Source: Parietaria judaica
Lineage: Eukaryota; Streptophyta; Magnoliopsida; Rosales; Urticaceae
Assembly: GCA_954871525.1 (NCBI GenBank)
Contig: OX940871.1
Location: 1,364,001 to 1,428,000, forward strand
Direction: 5' to 3'
Length of the DNA: 64,000 bases
Below the pieces are notes generated by a model. It ran no database searches, was not told where the DNA came from, and was given only the letters and a program-made list of their open reading frames with translations. This document shows, piece after piece, positions 52,259-64,000 of this stretch (within the stretch, counting starts at the first letter, position 1; the number at the start of each line of letters is the position of its first letter). A program made the translations under genes and the position numbers.

Positions 52259-53525
52259 GGGATAATAGCGGCTAAAGTAGCAAAACTTTCATAATTTGTG
52301 TCGATAAAGGTCCAAACTGGATTTATAGCGGCTAAAGTAGCCAAACTCGGTCAATCTGTGGCAAGCACTAATTCCGTCCAGTCAAACTTAACATCCGTTA
52401 GTCTATCGCCACGTCACTTATACGTTATATGAAACTTTGGGTATTTATGCCGTGATAAAACCAAAATTTGGGTATTTATGCCGCGATAAACCATTTTTTA
52501 TATTTTTGTTTCGCTTGTTCACGTCATCTAAATAAAAGTTAAAATATTATAGTTTTGGGAGGACTCGAACTCATCACTTTCCCCCTCATAAAAGGACAAT
52601 ATAACCATCAAACCACATTCACTTCACATTATATCTTTACAAAAAAAAAAAATATACATAAAAACTTATAAGTGATCATAGTAATAGAAACATATGTATT
52701 TTTTCGTACCGAGTTCGGGTTGACTAATTTGGAACGGGGTGAGTTGAATTTTTCGGACCGGGGTCGAGTTGGCTTTTTTAGAACGCGGTTGAGTTTAATT
52801 TTTTGGACAGTGGTCAAGTTGAATTTTTTGTACCGGATTCATGATGACTTTGTCGGTACGAGTTTGGGCTGCCTTTTTCAGAACTGGGTCGAGTTAACTT
52901 TTTGAAATAGGGTCGGGTTAACTTTTTCAACCTGAATCCAGTACACAATATTCAACCTGACCAAATTCTGAAAAAGTCAACCCATGGGTCTGAAAAATTC
53001 AACCTGACCCCGTTCCAAAAAAGTCAACTCAATCCTGGTCCGAAAAGGTCAACCCAACCCCTTTCCTAATAAGTCAATCCGAAACCGGTGCGAAAAACAT
53101 ATGTTTCTATTATAAGCCACTTATTAATAAGTTTCTATTTATATTCTTATTTTTGTCAAGATATAATGTGAGGTGAATGTGTTTAGTGGTTATGTTGCTC
53201 TTATATGTGGGGGGAGTGATGAGTTCGAGTCCTACCAAAGCCATAATATTTTAACCTTTATTTAGATGATGTCAGCAACCAATTTTTTTAAAATAGTTTA
53301 TCGCGGCATAAATACCCAAACTTTGGTTTTATTGCGGCATAAATACCCAAAGTTTGCCACGTGTAAGTGACATGGCGATAGACTAACGGATGTTAAGTTT
53401 GACTGGACGGAATAAGTGCTTGCCACAGATTGACCGAGTTTGGCTACTTTAGCCGCTATAAATCTAGTTTGGACCTTTATCGACACAAATCATGAAAGTT
53501 TCGCTACTTTAGCCGCTATTATCCC
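52259..53525. mobile_element. Mutator-like foldback element, 1,267 bp, almost all inverted repeat
   Basis: The ends are GGGATAATAGCGGCTAAAGT and its inverse. The arms pair for about 600 bp each with scattered mismatches and meet near 52890. The flanks TAATATATA (52250-52258) and TAATGTATA (53526-53534) form a 9-bp target duplication with one mismatch, as expected for Mutator-like elements. Each arm has two direct ATAGCGGCTAAAGTAGC subrepeats, two TTTGGGTATTTATGCCG units, a tRNA-derived segment, and, near the centre, tandem GGGTCGAGTTGACTTTTT-like units. No transposase is encoded. Confidence 0.85.
53150..53245 (+). repeat. tRNA-derived (SINE-like) segment in the right arm
   Basis: A-box-like GTTTAGTGGTTATG (53181-53194) and B-box GAGTTCGAGTCC (53221-53232). 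The inverse copy lies in the left arm at about 52555-52640. Both arms hold it, so it was present before the arms became mirror copies. Confidence 0.55.
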
Positions 53526-53534
53526 TAATGTATA

Positions 53535-56446
53535 TATATATATATATAATAAAGTAATAAACGTTAAGTTTAGAAAAATAATGGCAAATAAAAAGTGTAT
53601 TTATGAATCCTATAATTGAAGGTTACTTAGTATAGTAACAATTATTTGGGCGGCGCTATCTCGTGACATTTATTTTTATTTTTATTATTTAGTTATTAAT
53701 TACTACAATATAGAAGTATATATCAAACTATTAAATTTTATTATTATTTAGTGTTCAAAATATACAACACTATTAACCAAAATATGCTACTGTTTTTGTA
53801 CGAGTATCAAGCGACAAAATAATTTGCATTAGTAAAAGTAATAATTAAATGTACGCTACATAGTATTGATATTTGAAAGCAATAAAAGTCCTAAGAAATG
53901 TCACATCCACTTACAAAGATAACAATGGCTTTGATATATTCTTGGAGTCTCCTTCACAAAGCTAAATAAATGAATAAATAAAAATTGTTAAATAATATTT
54001 CGGCGGTCCCGCTCTGGTTTTGGTTTGAAATTTGTAGCGTTATGTTCAAATATGAGAACGGAGTCTCGAGATCGGATTGGTCCGAGATTCACCCTCGTTT
54101 TAGTATTATAATACATATAAACTCAATTCCGATTTCGATTCCGATTCCGATTCCAATTATATATGTATATATGTGTGTGTTATGAATAATTGAAAAGAAA
54201 AATCCCTAAAAGTCCATTTTTTAAAATTTATTTGCTAAAACAAAGTGAAGTGGAATTGAGAATAATATTGAGTCTCACCAACTGCTTTAATGCATGAAGA
54301 CTACAAGGACCACTATGCACTATTTTTTATTAATTTGTTTACATTTTTTCCTTTGATATTTATGGCTTTTGTTCATTCCTTTTCTTTCTTTTAGAAAAAT
54401 TGTGATCAAATGTTTGAAACCAAACCTAAAGGCTTTTAAGTTGTTGTTCTTTTGGGACCATGCCACAATGTATCATATCCTAATCTCTTCCTTTACACTA
54501 AGAAATTAATAAAATAAAACCTCAAAAAAATAATTTTGAATACAAAGGTTTATTTAATAAGAGGTTGTTACCCTTGGTTGAATAACAAAAAGAAAAGTGA
54601 GTACTTACTACTTAGGTGAGCTAACAAAAACTTAGATATCTATTTATTATAAGAAAATGAGATAAGATATAATTATACATATATAGATATATGGAAATAT
54701 AGGTCTGCTATAGTAATGCATAACTTAATAAGGATGTTTGGTTTAAGATATAAGTGATCCTTAAGCAAAGAACTCAAAATAATTCTGAAAGTCGTTAATT
54801 ATTTTTAAGAAATGGTTTAAATAAGTGCATTGAAAAGAAGGAAAGTATTGTTTGACCCGCTTTTTCGAGAGTTGGCGGACTTTTACTGAACCAGAAAACG
54901 ACCCGCCTAACATGAACTCGAGGGTGACACACCGCATGTTCACGTGATACACGATAATCCACTACAAAACCCTATCAACCAGAGCCGAACTCGACCAAAA
55001 ACTCATCAAACCCCTAACACCGAGCTAACCCGACCAATCTAAACCCCTCAATGTATACCTATAAAGTTTGATCTCGTGGCGATTTTCGGATTCCGGAGTC
55101 CAAAATTGAACAATTTGTGTATTAAAAAAACAATAATATAAAGTTAGGGAATACTAATTTGTTGTTTGCTTAAAGTTAAGGTGGTTGATGCATCATGACA
55201 GCTATTAATTTTTTTTTTGGTCATTCTAATGATTTTTTTTTTAGTGTGTGTGGTAGATAATGCTTATGGAAAAACAATTATTATTTCCATGTTTTTCTCG
55301 TATTTTACTTGCATGCTAAGATTGATTCTTTCCAATATATTATAAAACTGTCTAATGTGCTTTAATTTAAATTTATGCAATAAAAGTTATGCTTTACATT
55401 TTTTGCTCAATATTTAATAATTACACTCGGTTTGAAAAACAAATAGAAGATCGAACTAAATTATTATAATTCAACTACATTGAGATATTAAACTACAAGT
55501 CCATTTTCAAATTTAATAACAATGGCTTGGTCCATATATTAAATTTATATGATTTTCTCTTTTAAGTGAGATATTTGAAGCACAATTAAATTGTTTTTTC
55601 ACTTAAAGAATGTGTCCCATATATATATGTATGAAAAATAGAGCTTTTCAATAACATGTCTTTAAATTTAATATTTTGGTTTCTAAGAAACTTTCAATAT
55701 GTCATTTGCCTAAGGATTTTAATTGACATGAATCGCAATAACATTTACAATAATTGTGTCATATTTCATGCATTAATTAATGTATATAAAAAAAAAAAAA
55801 ACTCTGATGATTTTTATTTTTTTTGTAAAAGTAAACTATATGAAAATAAATCTTTAATGATATATTAATGGTTCGGTTGTCATTACTAAACTATAGAAAT
55901 GAACTCATAAATTTAATATTAAGTCTACTAGCAAATCTAAAAGCTATTTAACAGAATAGATGTTACAGCTTGCAATTTCAGCACATTTACGTTCAACCAT
56001 TCACTCTTTAATGCGAGTAATTAGCACTAATGACAGAAAAGTTAACGTATACGCAACACATGACTTGTTTGAAGACTTTTTCATCGATCTCGTGAGACTT
56101 CGTCTCCGTAGTTCTTGAGTAATTTAGGCTCATGCCTTACTCCACAATCATCACATACTTTGGTATACTAATTTTGTTTCGTGATTAATTGATAAAAATA
56201 GACCTATAAACCTAGGCGCACAATCACTGGCGTAGTCAGACATTCATTTCAGGGCTCAGGCGATGCACAGAGCATATTTCAACCGATCTTTTTCAGATAT
56301 GCAAACAAACAAAAATCATAAACAATTATATATTAAAGTTACTATTAGAAATATAAATAGATAATTTTACTTTTCGAAAGATAGTAGAATAGATTTATCA
56401 AGTCAAGAAGGAAAAGAGATTGAGGAGAGTCTATTCAAATCTTAAA
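53535..56446. other. AT-rich intergenic region
   Basis: No gene was supported. A small (ATTCCG)n-like repeat lies at about 54126-54158. Short open frames here are not conserved in any way I can see. Confidence 0.55.
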
Positions 56447-56455
56447 TATTTTTTT

Positions 56456-57447
56456 GGGTAAACTGCGGCTAATGTATCTAATGTTTGATTTTTTGCGGAT
56501 TATGTACCTAATGTTTATTTTCAGCGGCTAATGTACCCAATGTTTGATCCGTTAGATATTTTTGGGTTTTCCGTCAGTTGACCGTTAGAGAGTTATCCTC
56601 CTCTATATGTATACTTTTCGTATTTTTGACATAACTCACTCATTTTTTGTCTAAATTTTATGCACAACCTATGGTTGGAAATATAAGAGATAGATCTACA
56701 ACTTTGGTGTTTTAAGTTTCGTAAAATAAGTTTTATAACAATACGAAATTTCAAATATAACATAAAAGTGGACATTAGTTTAATGCAAAATATTTGTTTC
56801 GAGCAAATTTTAATATACTTAATGACTTTTTTATGATGAAACTTATAAGCAAAAAAGTTGTAAATAAATGTTTTATCTTTCCAACGGGTATTTATTTATA
56901 TATTTTTGACAAAAAATGAGTGAGTTATGCCAAAAATATGAAAGATGTGATGTGAAATAATATTTCATATTTTTGGCATAACTCACTCATTTTTTATCCA
57001 AAATTTATAAATAAATACTCGTTGGAAAGATAAAATATTTATCTACAACTTTTTTCTTTTATGTTTCATCATAAAAAATCATTAAGCATATTAAAATTTG
57101 CTTAAAACAAATATTTTGCATCAAACTAATGTCCAATTTTACGTTGTACTTGAAATTTCGTATTTTTTTAAAACTTATTTTACAAAACTTAAATAACCAA
57201 AGTTGTATATCTATCTCTTATCTTTCCAACCATAGGTCGTGCATAAAATTTGGACAAAATATGAGTGAGTTATGTCAAAAATACGAAAAGTGTCATATAG
57301 AGGAGGATAACTCTCTAACGTTCAACTGACGGAAAACCTAAAAATATATAACGGATCAAACATTAAGTACATTAGCCGCCGAAAATAAACATTGGGTACA
57401 TAATCCGCACGAAATTAAACATTAGGTACATTAGCCGCAGTTTACCC
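56456..57447. mobile_element. Mutator-like foldback element, 992 bp, with nested palindromes
   Basis: The ends GGGTAAACTGCGGC and GCCGCAGTTTACCC are perfect inverses. The flanks carry an exact 9-bp duplication, TATTTTTTT (56447-56455 and 57448-57456). The arms pair along their whole length, with a loop of about 20 bp near 56955. Inside each arm, a ~110-bp module containing CACTCATTTTTTGTC and (C/T)TACAACTTT occurs twice in opposite orientation. Three GCGG-TAATGTACCCAATGTTT subrepeats lie at each end about 31 bp apart. No protein is encoded; short frames reading LYLKFRI..L are artefacts of the module. Confidence 0.9.
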
Positions 57448-57456
57448 TATTTTTTT

Positions 57457-58620
57457 GGTTTGAAGTGGGCGTATGCAGATACTCTTGCTTATTGGTGTAG
57501 CTCCACCATTGTGAACAATGTCACGCAATATCAACACAACAAAATATTTGTCTATACTGCTAAAAAATTCAAACTCATGTCGTTTTTTTTTTCTCTCGTC
57601 AAGTACGTAAAAGACAAAAAAAAAGTTTATGCAATGAGATAAAAGCACTATAAAGTTGAAACCTGTTTATTTAATTATGTGATAATAATAATAATAATAA
57701 TATGTGAAATAAAGGTTAATATCTAGAAAAGATATCCAAGTACGACATGTCATTTCTCAGACAGCAATTATGTCGTTATATACGAATCAAATGCCTAAAG
57801 CCAGGTCTGATTTTAAAACGACATAATTTTTTTTAGATATTAAACGCCTTGTCACTTGTACCTATAGTATTTCAGAATATACATTCACTAAACTAGTGTT
57901 TGGCATAAGTATGACTTTCAGCGAGCACAAAACTCGAAAATATTTATTGTCGTTTGAATTGCTGTTTTTTGTGAAACTTTTTAGTTGATATGTTATTGAT
58001 GAAAAACGACACAAAATCTCAAGGAATTTTATTTTTTTATTATTTTTTTTATCATACATCCATCCACAATCTCCTATAGTCGTTCAAAAGCAACAAACAT
58101 GTCGTTTTATCCAAATATCTATGTATATATAAAAAGTATTAATATGAAATCGACATAATAAGAAAAAAAATATAAAATCAAAGACAAAAATTAAAAGTTT
58201 ATAACATATACAGAGATAAATTATAGAAAACGATTTTTTTATTTATTTATAATGAATTGTGAATTAAGTTCTAATAAATTAAGCACAAATTTTACTATTT
58301 TATTATTTTATATATGAGAACAAGATCTAAAGTTTTAAATTTGAAGATTTTATAAATAAAATTGGCACGTTAAGGATAAAAATACAAAATCAAAAGTGTA
58401 ATATAATTATTTAATAAATCAAAAAATATATAAGACAAAAATACAAAACCAAAGAATTCTAGTTACATTTGTTCACGTAAAATGGACTATAATCTAATTA
58501 ATAGAGTTGGAGAGAGCATTTCGACTCACATTAAAAGTTTAGGGATGTAGGCGTAAATACCAAAAGAACAAAAATAGCGTATTTATTTTTCTTTTAATTT
58601 TCTTGTCCAAAAAAGTACGA
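57457..58620. other. AT-rich intergenic region
   Basis: No gene was seen. A (TAA)n run is at about 57683-57702. The last part holds the DEG9 promoter. Confidence 0.55.
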
Positions 58621-58621
58621 G

Positions 58622-58628
58622 TATATAA
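58622..58628 (+). promoter_or_regulatory. TATA box of the DEG9 gene
   Basis: TATATAA lies 84 bp upstream of the DEG9 start codon, followed by a CT-rich leader. Spacing fits a plant core promoter; the transcription start is not mapped. Confidence 0.5.
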
Positions 58629-58711
58629 GATCTTCTTCTTCATCCGCCATTTCCGATTCCTTCCCATTTCCCAATCTCCACTCATCAAACCCTAGAAAAC
58701 CAGACCCAACA

Positions 58712-61700
58712 ATGGTGCAAACCAAGCGCAAGCGAGGTCGCCAGCCCAAAACCCCCACCGCCGAGACCCTAGACTCCCCTCTCGCCATCGCCTCCGTCTC
58801 CGGCGGTATCGACTTCAACGACGCCCTCGATTCCACTGTCGCCGTCGCCGAAACCGCGCAGCATCGCCGCCGAGGCCGCCCGAAGAAGCTCAAGGCCTCG
58901 GAGAGCAATGCGGAGAAGAGCGGCGTTGCGTCGCGGCGTGTCCCGCGGCCGGTGGAGAACGGCGTGGGAGGGGAATTCTCGGCGCCGTCGAGGGCCGCCC
59001 CGGCGATGGACGCGGTGGTAAAGGTGTTCTGCGTGCACACGGAGCCGAACTTCTCGCTGCCGTGGCAGCGGAAGCGGCAGTACAGCTCGAGCAGCAGCGG
59101 GTTCGTGATCGGAGGCCGGAGGGTCTTGACGAACGCGCACTCCGTGGAGCACTACACGCAGGTGAAGCTCAAGAAGCGCGGCTCCGACACCAAGTACCTC
59201 GCCACCGTGCTCGCCATCGGGACCGAGTGTGATATCGGTTAGTGTCAAAGTTCGCTCCTTTATGCCGTTTATTATTATTATTATTGGTTTGCTTGCTGTT
59301 GTGGCCTTTGAGTGTTGAAGGTTATAGGTATTGAGTACTGGAAATGGGGAAGAGAAGTGCTAGAACTGTAGGGTATTTCGAACCGAGAGAGATGGTATTT
59401 TTCGAGCTCCATTTCGAGCTCCAATTGGCGTGCTATTTGTGCCGCCATTGTTTAGTATTGAGTAGTTGTGGAAGCAATTGGATTGTAGGGTTTTCAGTTC
59501 TGATTGTGACCCGAGAGTTTGTATTCTCGAGCTCAATTAGCTCGGTATTGTGCCTTCGTTGGTCGATTCAATGATAATTACTGCGCAAGTTGAGAGCTTT
59601 GACATTTTGCACAAGTGTGGTTGTCATGCGATGTTCGCTTTCACATGGCTTTACGAGTCCGTTTTATCGAGTCTCATTTAGCGCGCTAATTGTGGAATCA
59701 TTTTTTCCTTACGTAAGTGTTAAAGCATTATATGTACCGAGTAGTTATAGTCTTGTAGAAATGGGGAAGAGAAGTGGTTGAATTGTAGGGTTTTAGTCTC
59801 GATTGTGAGCCAAGAGAGTGGGTGTAGCTCTAACTAAGACTGATATAACAGATCTTGTAAAACTGTAATCAGCGAAGCACAAGTGATCTCCGGCTTTTTA
59901 TTTGTACCGACTGTGTATTATTTTTTCGTATGTTGATTTCTGAATATTGTTTATGAATAATGAGTTACAGCTTATGCACAACCGATAATAAATATCAATA
60001 CTTAGCTCTAATTGGCTATAATTTCTTAAATATTAACGCTATTTACGCCATAATCCCTAACTTCCTATATTTCTACATGCAACTCATTTGATGTAGCAAT
60101 GCTTACGGTCGAAGATGATGAGTTTTGGCAAGGCGTATTGCCTCTGGAATTCGGGCAATTACCTGCTCTTCAAGATGCTGTGACCGTTGTAGGTTACCCT
60201 ATTGGCGGTGATACAATTTCCGTTACAAGCGGCGTTGTTTCCCGAATAGAGATTCTATCGTATGCCCATGGCTCCACCGAACTCCTAGGTTTGCAGGTTG
60301 TAAAATGTGAGCTGAGCTTACTATTTATTGCAAGTATTTTTCGTTTGCTATGTTCTTAAAGTTAATGTGGCAGCTGTTTATAACCTCTGCAGATAGACGC
60401 TGCTATAAATTCCGGGAATTCTGGTGGGCCCGCATTCAACGACAAGGGTAACTGTGTGGGTATTGCATTTCAGTCCCTTAAACACGAAGATGTGGAGAAT
60501 ATTGGTTATGTCATACCGACACCAGTTATACAACACTTCATACACGATTATGAGAAGAACAATGCATATACAGGTAGCTTTGTTGAAATATGTTTCTAAT
60601 TCCTTGGATATATTTAGTTTATTACTTCTCAATTCATTATATATATATATTATAATGTTTATGTAGGCTTGTTTCATCTAAATTAAGTCTTTAGTTAGTA
60701 GTCTTGTACGTGTCCTTGCGTGCGTAATAAATCATAAAAAATGTTCTTTAAATTTCAGCAGTTTTCTATTACTGGGTAGACTATCACTTGTTAATGAACT
60801 TTGGAGATTGCATATCGTAACATTTTGATTTCAGGATTTCCAATTCTTGGAGTTGAGTGGCAGAAAATGGAGAATCCTGATCTGCGCATGTCTATGGGGA
60901 TGAAACCCGACCAGAAGGGCGTTCGTATTAGAAGAGTTGATCCGACGGCTCCAGAATCACAAGTTCTTAAGCCATCTGACGTAATTCTCAGCTTTGATGG
61001 CATTGATATTGCCAATGATGGGACAGGTACGATTAAATTTGATAAATATTTTGTTTATTTATTAGACGCTTTTTCAGTTTAAGTGGACTTAAAAACCCGG
61101 CATAAGTAGAAATTACCAAAAACGGCTTCTACTCTCGTCTGCTAACGTCTTGTGAAATATGTACCTTTTTTTTAACTTTGAATCTCTTTCTTGTATATCT
61201 TTTCAGTTCCTTTTCGACACGGAGAACGTATCGGATTTAGTTACCTTATCTCCCAGAAATACACCGGAGATAAGGCTGATGTTAGGGTTTTGCGCGATTT
61301 TAAGATTCTCAATTTTGATATCAAACTCGTGACCCACAAACGGCTAATTCCAGCACATAATAAGGGAAAGCCTCCGTCATATTATATCATTGCTGGGTTT
61401 GTTTTCTCAGCAGTTTCTGTGCCCTATCTTCGTTCCGAGGTTTGTAATTCGCTTAAAAACCTATAGATGATAAAATACATTTTTATCGTGTTATTTTTAT
61501 GAAATTAGTATTAACATGTTATTATCAAGACAAGCCTATTTATTAACAGGTTTTGAAACGGGTATTAAGCGTATTTATTGATTTAACCAAATGCTCAAAC
61601 GGATTTTGTAAATTTGATTCTTATCTCTCTCTGGGATTGTTTGCAGTACGGAAAGGACTACGAATATGAAGCTCCCGTAAAGCTATTGGATAAATTGTTG

Positions 61701-62466
61701 CATTCTTTGCCACAATCACCGGATGAACAGCTTGTTGTGGTTTCCCAGGTTCGCTTCCTCACCGGTTTATATATATACATTACATATATATATATATATT
61801 CAATTTAACATTTATTGGCTGATTCTGTTATAGGTGCTTGTGGCCGATATTAACATTGGATACGAAGAGATTGTGAACACCCAGGTTAGGATTAGGGTTA
61901 GGGTTTCTGACTGAACAGTTTGTTAACAATATGTAGTTGCTCACATTTGCTCAAAGAATGCTATCTGAATTTGATTTTTTTTTAGATCTTGGCTTTTAAC
62001 GGGAAGCCCGTGAAGAATCTGAAGAGCTTGGCGAGCATGGTGGAGAGCTGCGATGATGAATATATGAAATTTGATTTGGAATATCAACAGGTTTCTCATC
62101 TTAAACCTCGCATTATGCTTTAAATATGCTTAATAAATTGACATTTTTACTAATTGTTATCGACCCTTTAAACGTAACATTTGATAATCAAAGAGCTAAG
62201 AATCTACCTCTCTAGAGAGTTTTAGGTAGAGATTTAGAGAAAGGGGTTTCTTCGGTTCCAGACTCGTGACGAGATCGGTACCTCGGAAATTAACAATATG
62301 AAATACTGTAAATGTTTTCTTTTTTTCTTTTATCGTATTATGACATTGAATTTCAATCCTTGTGCAGATTGTTGTCCTCCGAACAAAGACAGCAAAAGCT
62401 GCTACACTTGATATTCTATCGACACATTGCATTCCGTCAGCGATGTCCGATGATCTGAAGACATAG
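58712..62466 (+). CDS. DEG9: DEG9-type DegP/HtrA serine protease
   Basis: The nine exons are 58712-59237, 60097-60296, 60393-60573, 60835-61026, 61207-61439, 61647-61748, 61834-61884, 61986-62090 and 62368-62466 (562 aa; the Arabidopsis protein is slightly longer). The N-terminus has basic clusters KRKRGRQPK (5-13) and an AT-hook-like [10 protein letters not shown] (about 51-60), consistent with nuclear/nucleolar location. The trypsin-fold triad is complete: H143 in TNAHSV, D174 in ECDIAML and S252 in GNSGGP. PDZ sequence follows ([22 protein letters not shown]), and a second PDZ-like region with [12 protein letters not shown] lies near the C-terminus. DEG9 is known to degrade the cytokinin response regulator ARR4. 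Exon 1 is very GC-rich (like exon 1 of PADRE), later exons AT-rich. Confidence 0.94.
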
Positions 62467-63077
62467 AATTCGGATCAAACGCTTCTTTTTTAATCAATCT
62501 CGTGAAACCGGAAAAGCCAGATTGTGGAGGATTCACTAGCTATTCTTATATTTACTGAGCTAGGGTTCTATGAGAGCAATTGGTGATGAGAATTCCTTCC
62601 AAGTTCAAACAGGTATATTTAGAGATTACCATTTTCTCGTTATGAAATGGTGTCGTAAAATTGAGAGGCGGTCCTCATATTTTTGTATTTGTCGAAATAT
62701 TAGTGTCGGTTTTTGGAAGAAAGAAATCCCGTGTCCAAACAAGGCTTGCTTTTATTATTTTCAGTTTTCAGTTATTATTGTTTGCTGATTGCTATAGTTA
62801 ATATTTACTCATGTGGGTCAAATTGTAAAACGAAGGTACAAAAGTTACATCCTTATGCTATATTTCCAAGCAAACGGACAAACTTAAGACAAACGACAAT
62901 AATTTTGTAAACGACAGAAAATATCATCGAGTAGAGCGACAAAAGGGTAACAAAATTCTGTAAACGGCAACAAAACAGGGAACATATTGAGCTACGACGA
63001 GCTCTTAATAATAAACGGTACGAACATGATATGAGACACGAATCGTTATCCGAAGTTTAACAAATGTGTGCGGCTCT
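62467..63077. other. Convergent 3' flanks of DEG9 and the WAT1-related gene
   Basis: The 3' untranslated regions of two genes face each other here. No further coding sequence was seen. Confidence 0.5.
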
Positions 63078-63978
63078 CTAAGAGAGGAGAGGAGCCTTCG
63101 GCGAAGACGGTTGTGCCATGTCAACATCCGCCCTGTTCTCTTCTGATTGTGCCCATATCACTCCGTAGAAGCCTATGATTATAAATATTGCTCCGAGGAT
63201 ACTGCGGAAAACACAAAAAGTCAAACGAATGCTGTCAATTTGACTTTATAGAACTGGTTTTTTCCGTTCCTGTTATTTGTACGTTATAAATACGGAGCTT
63301 TTTCCGTGATAGAAACTAGTAATTCGGACCGGTTTTTATGTAAACCAGTATAGAACGGTTTAATGAAAGATTATTTTAAGAGAGAGAACAGAAAAAGCTT
63401 GTCCAAAATAATGAATGAATACGTGAGCTTGAAGAACCCTAAAAACCTTGAAGAACTCTTTAAAACTGGTCACCAGTGTTCGGTGTACAAGTTTTATGCC
63501 TTTATTTTCTTCTAAAGACTGAACTTCCCGGTTTTTCGGTTTCCGATGATCTGGTTTTCAGTGTTAAAACACGAGAGAGTTTATCACCTTCCAATGTAAA
63601 GTGTGTCCCCGAGAAAGACGGTGCTCATGAAAGCTGCAATAGCGATCCCGAGAGGCTTGAACATCACCACAAACACCGGCCCTTTCTTATGAATGCACCA
63701 TGTCAGCACAGAGTATGTTACCACGCTCCCGAAAACAGCCTGCAAAATCATTTTTGCATATTAAAACCGTTTCCAAAATTTCAACGCAAGAGTACATTTC
63801 AAATTTCCACGTTGCTTACCGAGTAGAGAACGGATACGATTTCGATACCAGCCGTTAAATTCCAAGCTCTCGGATCTCGCTCCACGGCTAAGGTAAGAAC
63901 TGTGCATTGAAGTGCTCCAAAGAAGTAATAGAACCAGAGTATTGTCATCTGTGATGGGAAGTCCTTAAGAATTGCTGC
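63078..63978 (-). CDS. WAT1-related (EamA/nodulin MtN21-type) transporter, C-terminal part
   Basis: Three minus-strand exons are present, 63820-63978, 63588-63739 and 63078-63201; upstream exons lie beyond the window. They start at AAILKDFPSQMTILWFYY after an acceptor (...TTTGAAG) and give 144 residues. Membrane segments include TILWFYYFFGALQ and ILGAIFIIIGFYGVIWAQ. Family markers include AFMSTVFLGDTLYIGSILGA and the pattern KKGPVFVVMFKPLGI. WAT1-type proteins are ten-helix transporters of the drug/metabolite superfamily; founding members move auxin across the vacuole or export metabolites, but this substrate is unknown. The tail ends SPKAPLLS. Confidence 0.9.
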
Positions 63979-64000
63979 CTTCAAATGAAATGGGATTTAA

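Noticed and set aside
59344..59781. Two plus-strand frames in DEG9 intron 1
   Set aside because: They lie between exon 1 and exon 2, which join in phase (CDI-AML); no domain is present.

Overview
This is a stretch of plant nuclear DNA, most likely from a eudicot. It is very AT-rich, has many (TA)n and (GA)n microsatellites, and its genes are split by short GT-AG introns. Every recognisable protein is a plant family: a two-LIM actin-bundling protein, a DYW-type PPR protein, a PADRE/DUF4228 protein, a nucleobase-ascorbate transporter, a type-II ROP GTPase, DEG9 and WAT1/EamA. I could not narrow the species. I rebuilt the exons by hand from splice sites, checking reading phase at every junction; all multi-exon models below close in frame.

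Layout. 1-2.5 kb: AT-rich intergenic DNA with a possible Mutator-like end. 2.5-4.9 kb (+): LIM gene (5 exons, 191 aa) with a degenerate repeat array in intron 1. 5.4-5.75 kb: CpG-rich block with seven ACGCGT sites. 6.1-8.1 kb (+): intronless PPR-DYW editing factor (652 aa). 11.4-12.5 kb (-): PADRE gene (3 exons, 187 aa). 12.6-26 kb: gene-poor, with a probable 689-bp solo LTR, a tRNA-derived SINE on each strand, a 240-bp tandem duplication and an Emigrant-like MITE. 26.1-31.5 kb (-): NAT transporter (14 exons, 530 aa) with one GC-AG intron that carries a second Emigrant-like MITE. 32.9 kb and 45.0 kb: two CpG-rich hAT-type MITEs with perfect 8-bp target duplications. 34.1, 52.3 and 56.5 kb: three 1-1.3-kb elements that are almost entirely inverted repeat; two belong to one family. 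38.1-41.2 kb (-): a small uncharacterised gene split by a 2,737-bp solo LTR. 46.3-47.5 kb (+): mitochondrial ribosomal protein uL29m (143 aa). 48.8-51.1 kb (-): type-II ROP GTPase (8 exons, 212 aa). 58.7-62.5 kb (+): DEG9 serine protease (9 exons, 562 aa). 63.1-64 kb (-): last three exons of a WAT1-related transporter running off the window.

The genes are ordinary, unrelated single loci and do not form a pathway. Two themes stand out. First, the mobile-element record is rich: nested palindromic Mutator-like foldback elements, hAT MITEs filled with TCGCGA motifs, and an insertion that can be removed on paper to recover a 121-codon reading frame. Second, (GA/CT)n tracts recur in the presumed 5' leaders of five genes.
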